Positions 8,174 through 15,481 of a DNA stretch of 43,029 nucleotides are shown here, in pieces. The stretch is from NCBI GenBank assembly GCA_900321005.1, contig ONUF01000013.1:1-43029 (forward strand), in the 5' to 3' direction. The translations under genes and the position numbers were made by a program. Position 1 is the first letter of the stretch. Each line of letters begins with the position of its first letter. Origin of the DNA: an uncultured Bacteroidales bacterium (GTDB taxonomy: Bacteria; Bacteroidota; Bacteroidia; Bacteroidales; Paludibacteraceae). The notes below the pieces were generated by a model. That model was given only the letters and a program-made list of their open reading frames with translations, searched no databases and was not told the DNA's origin.

Positions 8174-10783
8174 ATGGAAGAAAACAACGATTTGATTAAG
8201 AATGATCACATTATTCCGGTGAAGATTGAGGAGGAAATGAAGACCTCTTATATCGACTACTCGATGTCTGTGATCGTAAGCCGTGCGCTGCCGGATGTAC
8301 GCGACGGCTTCAAACCTGTGCACCGCCGCGTGCTGTTCGGTATGAACGAGTTGGGTAACACCTCCGACAAACCGACCAAGAAATCCGCACGTATCGTCGG
8401 TGAGGTTATGGGTAAGTATCACCCGCACGGTGACAGTTCTATCTACGGTACGCTCGTGCGTATGGCGCAACCCTGGGCGATGCGTTACTGCCTCGTGGAC
8501 GGTCAAGGTAACTTCGGTTCTGTCGATGGTGACGGCGCTGCCGCTATGCGTTATACCGAGGCGCGTCTGTCGAAGCTCGCCGAGGAGATGCTGCGTGACA
8601 TCGAGAAAGACACCGTCGATATGGTGCCTAACTTCGACGACTCGCTGCTCGAGCCGGCTGTGCTGCCTTGCCGCTTCCCGAACCTGCTGGTGAACGGCGC
8701 AAGCGGTATCGCCGTAGGTATGGCGACCAACATGCCGACGCATAACCTGAGCGAGGTCATCGACGGCTGCTGCGCGTATATCAATAATATCAAGGCGCGT
8801 ATGCACGACGCGAGTGTAGAGGACATCACGGTCGAGGATCTGATGGAGTTCGTCAAGGCTCCGGACTTCCCGACGGGCGGTACCATCTACGGCTATCAGG
8901 GTGTCAAGGACGCTTTCGAGACCGGCCGCGGACGTATCGTCATCCGCTCGAATGCCGAGATAGAGACCGACGACAACGGTCGCGAGCGCATCATCATCAC
9001 CGAGTTGCCGTACGGCGTGGTGAAATCGGACCTCGTGAAGAACATCGCCGAACTCGTCAACGACAAGAAGATCGAAGGTATCTCTGATATCAATGACCAC
9101 TCCAAACGCGATATTCGTATCGTCGTAGAGGTAAAGCGCGACGCGAACGCACAGGTAGTGCTCAACAAACTGTATAAGTTCACCGCCCTGCAGTCGAGTT
9201 TTGCAGTCAACAACATCGCCCTCGTCAAGGGTCGTCCGATGCTCCTCAACCTCAAGCAGCTGCTCGGCAACTTCATCGAGCACCGCATGGACGTCGTCAC
9301 CCGCCGTACCCGCTACGAGCTCAAGAAAGCCGAGGAGAAAGCCCATATCTTGGAGGGCTTGATCATCGCCGTAGATAATATCGACGAGGTGGTACGTATC
9401 ATCCGCGCCAGCCGCACGCCGGCCGACGCTCAGGCGAACCTCGAGGCACGTTTCAACCTCGACAACCTCCAATCAAAGGCTATCGTGGACATGCGTCTGT
9501 CGGCGCTCACCGGCCTGCGTATTGACGAGTTGAAGCACGACTACGAGGAGATAGAGAAACTCATCGCACACCTCAACGAACTGCTCGCCAGCGAGGAGAT
9601 GCGCTATGACCTGATCAACACCGAACTGCTGGAGATCAAAGAGAAATACGGCGACGAGCGCAAGACGCAGATCGTCAAGATGGCTACCGAGTTCAACCCC
9701 GAAGATATGTACGCCGACGACGATATGGTCATCACCATCTCGCATCTGGGCTATATCAAGCGTACGCCGCTCGCCGACTTCCGTCAGCAAACCCGCGGCG
9801 GTATCGGCTCGAAAGCGTCCAGTGCCCGCGACCAGGACTTCATCGAGAAGGTTTATCAGGCTTCGATGCACTCGACCATGATGTTCTTCACCGAAATGGG
9901 CCGTCTCTACTGGCAGAAAGTATATGAACTGCCGGAGGGCAACAAGCAGTCAAAAGGCCGCGCTATCCAGAACATGATCAACCTCCAGAAGGGCGACAAA
10001 GTACGCACCTGTATCAACGTCAAAGGACTCAACGATCCGGAGTACGTACAAAACCATTTCCTCATCTTCATCACCAAGAACGGCCTGATGAAGAAGACCA
10101 CGCTCGAGGCCTACAGCCGTCCGCGTGCGAACGGTATCATCGCCCTCGGCCTGCGCGACGGAGACGAGTTAATAGGCGTCACCCTGACCGACGGACAGAG
10201 CGAGATGCTCGTCGCTTCGTACAACGGTAAAGTATGCCGCTTCAACGAGGCAGGCGTTCGCCCGATGGGCCGTGGAGCAAGCGGTGTGAAAGCAATAACT
10301 TTGGAAAATGACGGCCTGGATCGCGTGATTGGCACGGTTTGTGTAGAGAAGGGTACTGAGAAGACTATTCTCGTGATCTCTGAAAACGGATTCGGTAAGC
10401 GTACGCCGGTCGATGACGAGGAAGGAAACCCGATCTATCGCGTCACCAACCGCGGCGGCAAGGGCGTCAAGACCATCGAGATTACCGACAAGACCGGTCA
10501 CCTGGTAGGTATCGAAGCAGTCACCGACGAAGACGACCTGATGCTCATGACGAAGTCCGGAACGGCTATCCGTATGGATATCTCGACCATCCGTCAGACC
10601 GGCCGCGCCGCACAAGGCGTCAAGCTCATCGAACTCCAGAAACGTAACGACACCCTCGTCAGCGGATGCATCGTTCCGAAAGACGATGAAGAGGTTACGG
10701 GTGAGGGGTTACCGGTTACGGACGAGCCGCTTAATGGTGAGAATGGTGAGAATGGTGAAAATAATAACGAAACAAACGAATAA
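8174..10783 (+). CDS. gyrA: DNA gyrase subunit A
   Basis: GyrA breaks and rejoins DNA to introduce negative supercoils together with GyrB. The 869 residues show the winged-helix/tower breakage domain with catalytic R126-Y127 (AAAMRYTEARL), the quinolone pocket HPHGDSSIYG at 83-92, and a C-terminal six-bladed wrapping domain whose GyrA box reads QTRGGIG (539-545), a variant of QRRGGKG. The last 30 residues are an acidic tail with repeated NGE triplets coded by GGTGAGAAT repeats. The residue equivalent to E. coli Ser83 is Ser88, and that equivalent to Asp87 is Gly92. A secreted TPR gene follows after 3 nt. Confidence 0.97.
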   Translation: MEENNDLIKNDHIIPVKIEEEMKTSYIDYSMSVIVSRALPDVRDGFKPVHRRVLFGMNELGNTSDKPTKKSARIVGEVMGKYHPHGDSSIYGTLVRMAQPWAMRYCLVDGQGNFGSVDGDGAAAMRYTEARLSKLAEEMLRDIEKDTVDMVPNFDDSLLEPAVLPCRFPNLLVNGASGIAVGMATNMPTHNLSEVIDGCCAYINNIKARMHDASVEDITVEDLMEFVKAPDFPTGGTIYGYQGVKDAFETGRGRIVIRSNAEIETDDNGRERIIITELPYGVVKSDLVKNIAELVNDKKIEGISDINDHSKRDIRIVVEVKRDANAQVVLNKLYKFTALQSSFAVNNIALVKGRPMLLNLKQLLGNFIEHRMDVVTRRTRYELKKAEEKAHILEGLIIAVDNIDEVVRIIRASRTPADAQANLEARFNLDNLQSKAIVDMRLSALTGLRIDELKHDYEEIEKLIAHLNELLASEEMRYDLINTELLEIKEKYGDERKTQIVKMATEFNPEDMYADDDMVITISHLGYIKRTPLADFRQQTRGGIGSKASSARDQDFIEKVYQASMHSTMMFFTEMGRLYWQKVYELPEGNKQSKGRAIQNMINLQKGDKVRTCINVKGLNDPEYVQNHFLIFITKNGLMKKTTLEAYSRPRANGIIALGLRDGDELIGVTLTDGQSEMLVASYNGKVCRFNEAGVRPMGRGASGVKAITLENDGLDRVIGTVCVEKGTEKTILVISENGFGKRTPVDDEEGNPIYRVTNRGGKGVKTIEITDKTGHLVGIEAVTDEDDLMLMTKSGTAIRMDISTIRQTGRAAQGVKLIELQKRNDTLVSGCIVPKDDEEVTGEGLPVTDEPLNGENGENGENNNETNE

Positions 10784-10786
10784 ATT

Positions 10787-12028
10787 ATGAAGAAAAGTTT
10801 GATTTTGGCAGCAATTGTGCTCATGAGTGCAGGCTGCTTCGCACAGAAAAACCCGTTGGTAAAGAAGGCGAAAAGCCTGATGAACTCCGAGACGCCGGAC
10901 TTCCGCGCCGCTCGTGACTTCGTGGAAGAGGCCCTGGTGGCTGAACCGACGGCTGAAAACTATTACTGGGCAGGTATGATCGGTTACAAAGAGGTACAGC
11001 GCGAGAACTACAACCAGATGTTGGGACAAGGCGCTGACGTAGCTGCTGCCGGTCTGGCTTGTGAGGAGAGTTACAAGTACTGGCTCAAAGCCGACGAACT
11101 GGCGCAGGTGCTCGTGCTCGACAAGAAAGGCAACCAAGTGCCGACCGACCCGAAGATGCGCGGTAAACTCGCCAAGATGATGCTGGAGTATTACCAGAAC
11201 CAAGAACTGGTGAAGTACGGTATCCACCTCAACGAGTCACGCGACTACGCAGGCGCTTATGCTGCTTTCAAGATGCACATCTCTATTCCTGACCTGGACA
11301 TGATGCAGGATCTGAAACTGCAGAAAGAGATGCCGCGTGACACCACTTATACGCAGTATAAGTACTACACCGCTATCTTCGCCGTGCAGGCTGAGATGCA
11401 TGATGAGGCTATCGCAGTGCTCAAACAACTCAAGGACGGTGACTACGAGGCAATCGCTGTTAACCAGTTCCTCTATCAGGAGTACTTGGCGCTCAAGGAT
11501 ACCGCTAACTTCGTAGAAACGCTGCAAAACGCTGTTGCACGCTTCCCGCAAGAGCCGTGGTTCCTGCAGAACCTCATCAACTTCTATATCTTCTCCGGTC
11601 AGGAGCAGACGGCGATCGACTACCTCGCTCAGGCTATCGAGCGTGAGCCGAACGTAGCGCAGTACCACCTGATCAAGGGTAACCTCGAGGAGAACCAAGG
11701 AAACTACGAGGTTGCGCTGGTTGAGTTCGACAAGGCACTGGCGCTCGACCCGACGATGGCTGACGCGATGGCCGGCAAAGGACGTGTATATTACAACCAG
11801 GCTGTCAAACTGAACGAGGCTGCTGCCCTCATCTCCGACAACAAGGCCTACAAGAAAGCCCTGGACGAGATGAACGAGGTGTTTAAGAAATCGCTGCCGT
11901 TCTTTGAGAAAGCACATGAGATGGCTCCGGATGATCGCAGTTACCTGCAGACCCTCAAAGCACTCTACTATCGTTTCGGTATGGACGATAAGTATCGTGA
12001 GGCTAGCGAGAAGTTAAGTAACCTCTAA
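10787..12028 (+). CDS. Secreted tetratricopeptide-repeat protein
   Basis: A 413-residue protein with a signal peptide at about 1-20 (MKKSLILAAIVLMSAGCFAQ). A Cys after SAG could be a lipobox, though Ser at -3 is not ideal. The rest is helical. Clear TPR units lie around 260-330, for example AQYHLIKGNLEENQGNYEVA and EFDKALALDPTMADAMAGKG. It probably acts in the periplasm or at the outer-membrane inner face as a protein-protein scaffold. It follows gyrA by 3 nt, and its stop codon overlaps the ruvX start by one base, so the three are co-transcribed. Confidence 0.9.
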   Translation: MKKSLILAAIVLMSAGCFAQKNPLVKKAKSLMNSETPDFRAARDFVEEALVAEPTAENYYWAGMIGYKEVQRENYNQMLGQGADVAAAGLACEESYKYWLKADELAQVLVLDKKGNQVPTDPKMRGKLAKMMLEYYQNQELVKYGIHLNESRDYAGAYAAFKMHISIPDLDMMQDLKLQKEMPRDTTYTQYKYYTAIFAVQAEMHDEAIAVLKQLKDGDYEAIAVNQFLYQEYLALKDTANFVETLQNAVARFPQEPWFLQNLINFYIFSGQEQTAIDYLAQAIEREPNVAQYHLIKGNLEENQGNYEVALVEFDKALALDPTMADAMAGKGRVYYNQAVKLNEAAALISDNKAYKKALDEMNEVFKKSLPFFEKAHEMAPDDRSYLQTLKALYYRFGMDDKYREASEKLSNL

Positions 12029-12450
12029 TGGGACGTATTCTCGCAATAGACTACGGTCGTAAACGCACAGGATTAGCCGTTACGGATGTTCTCCGCATAA
12101 CGGCTAATCCGCTGCTTACGATTGAGACGAATAATTTAATGAATTGGCTAACCGACTACTTCGCGCGCGAGCAAGTCGATGAAGTAGTCATCGGACATCC
12201 GACGCAGATGAACGGACAGGAGTCGGAGTCCATGAATTATATCCGTCCGTTCTTAGGAGTCTTTAAGAAGACCTTTCCCGACAAACCGATAACTATGTAT
12301 GACGAGCGCTTCACGTCGGTTCTGGCGCACCGGGCGATGATTGATGGGGGAATGAAGAAAAAAGACCGACAGAACAAAGCCGTGGTCGATAAAATCGCCG
12401 CGTGCATCATCCTCGAGGGCTACCTCGAGAAGTTGAGAGTTGAAAGTTGA
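12028..12450 (+). CDS. ruvX: Putative pre-16S rRNA nuclease / Holliday junction resolvase RuvX (YqgF)
   Basis: The 140-residue length fits the YqgF family, an RNase H-fold nuclease involved in 16S rRNA 5' maturation. Visible motifs: ILAIDYGRKRTGLAVTD at 4-20 with the metal-binding Asp8, the VIGHPTQMNGQES strand-loop, YDERFTS, and the C-terminal DKIAACIILEGYL helix with the last acidic metal ligand. The C-terminus (LRVES) is coded by a GTTGARA heptamer array that continues past the stop codon, so the protein end has been set by the repeat. Confidence 0.93.
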   Translation: MGRILAIDYGRKRTGLAVTDVLRITANPLLTIETNNLMNWLTDYFAREQVDEVVIGHPTQMNGQESESMNYIRPFLGVFKKTFPDKPITMYDERFTSVLAHRAMIDGGMKKKDRQNKAVVDKIAACIILEGYLEKLRVES

Positions 12451-12484
12451 GAGTTGAGAGAAGTTGGAAAGTTGAAAGTTGAAA
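12432..12484. repeat. GTTGARA heptamer array
   Basis: GTTGARA units start at 12432, 12439, 12446, 12453, 12471 and 12478, with a variant at 12463. The period is 7 bp with two small irregularities. The array spans the last codons and stop of ruvX and most of the gap to def. A second array of the same unit is at 15440-15475. Confidence 0.9.
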
Positions 12485-12496
12485 GTTTAATAAGTT

Positions 12497-13045
12497 ATGA
12501 TACTACCAATATATTTGTACGGTCAGCCGGTACTTCGCAAACAGGCTGAGGAAATAGAGCAGACGCCCGAACTGAAGCAGTTCATCGCGGACATGTACGA
12601 GACGCTCACCCAAGCGGAGGGTTGCGGTCTCGCAGCGCCGCAGGTGGGCAAACCCTGGCGTCTGTTCGTCGTAGATGGCGATGAACTGGCGGAAGACTAT
12701 CCGGAGTGCAAAGGCTTCAAGCGCGCGTTCATCAATCCTGAACTGATAGAAGAGAGCGAAGAGACCTGCACATACAGCGAAGGATGCCTTTCGCTGCCCG
12801 GCATCAGTGAGAATGTGATTCGTCCTGTCTCTGTGCGTCTGCGGTACCTGGACGAGGATTTTAACGAGCACGAAGAGACCTTTACAGGCTTCCAGGCGCG
12901 TATCGTGCAGCACGAGTACGACCACCTCGAGGGACATGTGTTCACCGATCGTATCTCGCCCATCCGCAAGACCTTCACCCGCAACAAACTGCTGGCGATC
13001 GCCAAAGGCAAAACGGTCGCTCGTTATAAGTATAAGAGAAATTAA
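12497..13045 (+). CDS. def: Peptide deformylase
   Basis: Removes the formyl group from nascent protein N-termini in the cytoplasm. The 182-residue protein carries all three family motifs: GCGLAAPQ at 42-49, EGCLS at 95-99 (metal ligand Cys97) and HEYDH at 139-143 (His139, Glu140, His143). Length and motif spacing are normal. It lies in a plus-strand run from gyrA onwards, after the heptamer array. Confidence 0.97.
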   Translation: MILPIYLYGQPVLRKQAEEIEQTPELKQFIADMYETLTQAEGCGLAAPQVGKPWRLFVVDGDELAEDYPECKGFKRAFINPELIEESEETCTYSEGCLSLPGISENVIRPVSVRLRYLDEDFNEHEETFTGFQARIVQHEYDHLEGHVFTDRISPIRKTFTRNKLLAIAKGKTVARYKYKRN

Positions 13046-13046
13046 T

Positions 13047-13068
13047 CTGATTGCTGATTACTGATTAC
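13047..13068. repeat. CTGATTR heptamer repeat
   Basis: Three tandem units at 13047, 13054 and 13061 fill the gap between def and mntP. The reverse complement contains AATCAGCAATCA, the same 12-mer found in the heptamer array inside fabD. Confidence 0.8.
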
Positions 13069-13073
13069 TTTTT

Positions 13074-13631
13074 ATGGATTGGTTGAATGTTATCATTATG
13101 GGTGTGGGCTTGGCCATGGACTGCTGCGCCGTGTCCGCTGTGCAGGGACTGAATGAACACCGGTGGCACCCGCGGGCACTGCTGATGGCGCTCATCTTCG
13201 GCTGTTTCCATATGGGCATGCCGATCATCGGTTATTATGCCGGTTCGCTCTTCGTGGACTTCATGCGGGTCTATGCCCCGTGGATTGCCTTGGTATTGCT
13301 GGGCTTCGTAGGCGGAAAGATGATATGGGAGTCCTATCATGAAGACAAAGAAATAGAGAAAACGGCGAACTGGCATGTGTCAAACCTGCTGCTGTTGGCA
13401 GTCGCCACCAGTATAGACGTCTTGGCTACCGGACTGCTGTTCGTGCCGTACCCCGACTGGCTCTTCCCGTCGGTGGTTACCATCGGCGCCATCACCGCGC
13501 TGTTCTCCTTGGGCGGCTACCTGGCAGGCGTGTTTGTGGGAAGACTGAAGATCAATATGGAACTGATCGGCGGTCTCGTCCTCATCGCCTTAGGCATCAA
13601 GATTTGGGCAGAAGGATTCTTCGGGTTGTAA
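13074..13631 (+). CDS. mntP: Manganese efflux pump MntP
   Basis: A 185-residue inner-membrane protein with six predicted helices, matching the MntP/YebN family that exports Mn2+. The two half-repeats each carry the family signature: AMDCCAVSAVQGL near residue 14-26 and TSIDVLATGLLF near 107-118. The Asp residues in these motifs line the transport path. In the first motif Cys-Cys replaces the more usual Ala-Phe. Many family members lie behind a Mn2+ riboswitch, but none is visible in the 28-nt gap here. Confidence 0.9.
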   Translation: MDWLNVIIMGVGLAMDCCAVSAVQGLNEHRWHPRALLMALIFGCFHMGMPIIGYYAGSLFVDFMRVYAPWIALVLLGFVGGKMIWESYHEDKEIEKTANWHVSNLLLLAVATSIDVLATGLLFVPYPDWLFPSVVTIGAITALFSLGGYLAGVFVGRLKINMELIGGLVLIALGIKIWAEGFFGL

Positions 13632-13647
13632 TGTGTAAGGTGTAAGA

Positions 13648-14232
13648 ATGTTTTTAATACAGAACACATTAGTCAGTCTGGACGTGCTCGAGAAAGAGTT
13701 CTGCTGCGACCTCGACACCTGCCGCGGATGTTGCTGTATAGAAGGCGACGCAGGTGCTCCGCTGACGGCCGAAGAGGAAGAGAAGATACAAAGTATCTTA
13801 CCGGTCCTGCTGCCCGAGATGACCAAAGAGGCAAAAGCCGTAGTCGAGGCGCAGGGCATCGCCTATAACGATCCGTCGAACGAACGCGTGACCTCTATCG
13901 TCAACAACAAAGACTGCGTCTTTGCCCGTACGGACCATAACGGCTGGTGTTACTGCCTGATAGAGAAAGCGTACAACGCCGGAAAGATAGATTTTAAGAA
14001 ACCCGTCTCGTGTCACTTGTATCCGATACGACTGACCCAAGTAGGGGAATATACAGGACTTGAATACCACCGCTGGGATATTTGTCATTGTGCGCGGCTC
14101 AAGGGCAAGAAAATGCACCTGCCGCTGTATCAATTCCTCAAAGAACCCCTCATACGCCGCTTCGGACAAGCCTGGTACGATGAATTGGAACTAACCGCCA
14201 CAGAGTGGAAAAAACAATGCGCGCAGAGATAA
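13648..14232 (+). CDS. DUF3109 family cysteine-rich protein
   Basis: 194 residues with the Cys pattern of DUF3109: CCDLDTCRGCCC near 19-30, then CVF, CYC, SCHLYP and CHCAR. These Cys are arranged as for a metal or Fe-S cluster site, but the biochemical role of the family is not known. The C-terminus is a helical RRFGQAWYDELE segment. The last 16 nt overlap the start of cinA, so translation is probably coupled. Confidence 0.88.
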   Translation: MFLIQNTLVSLDVLEKEFCCDLDTCRGCCCIEGDAGAPLTAEEEEKIQSILPVLLPEMTKEAKAVVEAQGIAYNDPSNERVTSIVNNKDCVFARTDHNGWCYCLIEKAYNAGKIDFKKPVSCHLYPIRLTQVGEYTGLEYHRWDICHCARLKGKKMHLPLYQFLKEPLIRRFGQAWYDELELTATEWKKQCAQR

Positions 14233-15473
14233 TTACCATAGGAGACGAGTTACTCATCGGTCAAGTGGTGGACACCAACTCCGCCTGGATGGCCGAACAA
14301 CTCAATGAGATAGGCATCGAGTTATACCAAATAACGTCGGTGCATGACCAGCGCGAGCATATCGTCGCGGCGCTCGACGAGGCCTTCAGCAGGGCCGATA
14401 TCGTGCTGACGACCGGTGGGCTTGGTCCTACGAACGATGATATCACGAAGCATGTGCTGTGCGAGTATTTCGATACACACCTTATAGAAGATCAGCGCGT
14501 GCGCGCGCATATTATGGACCTGTACCGCGAGCGACCGGATGTGCTCAACAAACTGACCGCTACGCAATGGTTAGTGCCCGAGAGCGCAGAGATCCTCGAG
14601 AATCGGGTAGGGTCCGCGCCCCTGATGGTCTTCCACCACGGCCCGCAAATCCTGGCGTCCATGCCCGGCGTGCCGTACGAGATGAAGATCGCCATGACCG
14701 AACAGATCCTGCCGTATCTAAGCCGTCAGTTATCAGCGGTCAGCCATCATATCTTGCACCGCACCTTGCAGGTGACCGGCATTCCGGAGTCGAGTTTGGC
14801 GATTCTTCTGGAGGAATATGAGGCTTCCATGCCATCCGGCCTGCACTTGGCGTACCTGCCGAAAGACGGTATTATCCGCTTGCGTCTCTCGTCCTACGGC
14901 GACTTGACCGAAGAAGAGATGGCGCTTTGGTTTGAGAAACTCCAATCGCAAGTACGCGATTATATGATAGCCGACACCGACGATCCCTTGGAGGTCATCT
15001 TAGGCAATTTGTTGAAAGCCAAGGGTCAGACGATCGCCACCGCAGAGAGTTGTACGGGAGGCAAACTCGCTTCCTTGCTCAACAAACATGCTGGCAGTTC
15101 GGCCTTCTATTGGGGCTCGATCATCAGCTACGACAACAGCGTCAAAGAGCATCTTTTGGGTGTGCCGGCAGAACTGATAAACACGCACGGCGTGGTGAGC
15201 GAAGAAGTAGTGCGCGTAATGGCAGAGTCCGTTCGCAAACAACTCAATACTGATTACAGTATTGCCACTTCCGGCATCGCAGGTCCTTCAGGAGGTACTG
15301 TAAACAAGCCTGTTGGCACCGTTTGGATAGCCTGGGCGACCCCTCACGGAACGACCGCCGAGTGCTTCCATCTCGGCAAATTACGCGAGCAGATAACCGA
15401 TAGAGCATGTGTGAAGGCGCTCGTGGGAATGATACAGAAGTTGAAAGTTGAAAGAATGAAAGTTGAAAGTTGA
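14217..15473 (+). CDS. cinA: CinA: molybdopterin-binding-like and nicotinamide-nucleotide amidase protein
   Basis: The chosen start is ATG 14217 (MRAEIITIGDELLIG...), the usual N-terminus of the family; an in-frame ATG 12 nt upstream would add MEKT. The 418 residues hold an N-terminal MoCF_biosynth domain (TTGGLGPTNDDITK) and a C-terminal PncC domain (IATAESCTGGKLAS, SGIAGPSGG), which deamidates NMN in pyridine nucleotide salvage. Three CAGNNNT heptamers at 14727-14747 code for a surface segment (RQLSAVSHH). The C-terminus KVERMKVES is coded by GTTGAAA repeats, as in ruvX. Confidence 0.95.
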   Translation: MRAEIITIGDELLIGQVVDTNSAWMAEQLNEIGIELYQITSVHDQREHIVAALDEAFSRADIVLTTGGLGPTNDDITKHVLCEYFDTHLIEDQRVRAHIMDLYRERPDVLNKLTATQWLVPESAEILENRVGSAPLMVFHHGPQILASMPGVPYEMKIAMTEQILPYLSRQLSAVSHHILHRTLQVTGIPESSLAILLEEYEASMPSGLHLAYLPKDGIIRLRLSSYGDLTEEEMALWFEKLQSQVRDYMIADTDDPLEVILGNLLKAKGQTIATAESCTGGKLASLLNKHAGSSAFYWGSIISYDNSVKEHLLGVPAELINTHGVVSEEVVRVMAESVRKQLNTDYSIATSGIAGPSGGTVNKPVGTVWIAWATPHGTTAECFHLGKLREQITDRACVKALVGMIQKLKVERMKVES

Positions 15474-15480
15474 AAGAATG
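15440..15480. repeat. GTTGAAA heptamer array
   Basis: GTTGAAA units at 15440, 15447, 15462 and 15469, with GAATG interruptions. They provide the final codons and stop of cinA and end directly at the next start codon (15482). Same unit as at 12432-12484. Confidence 0.9.
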
Positions 15481-15481
15481 A

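Noticed and set aside
8165-9472. Minus-strand frame of 435 codons over gyrA
   Set aside because: Antisense artefact of a GC-rich conserved gene; no domain and a biased composition.
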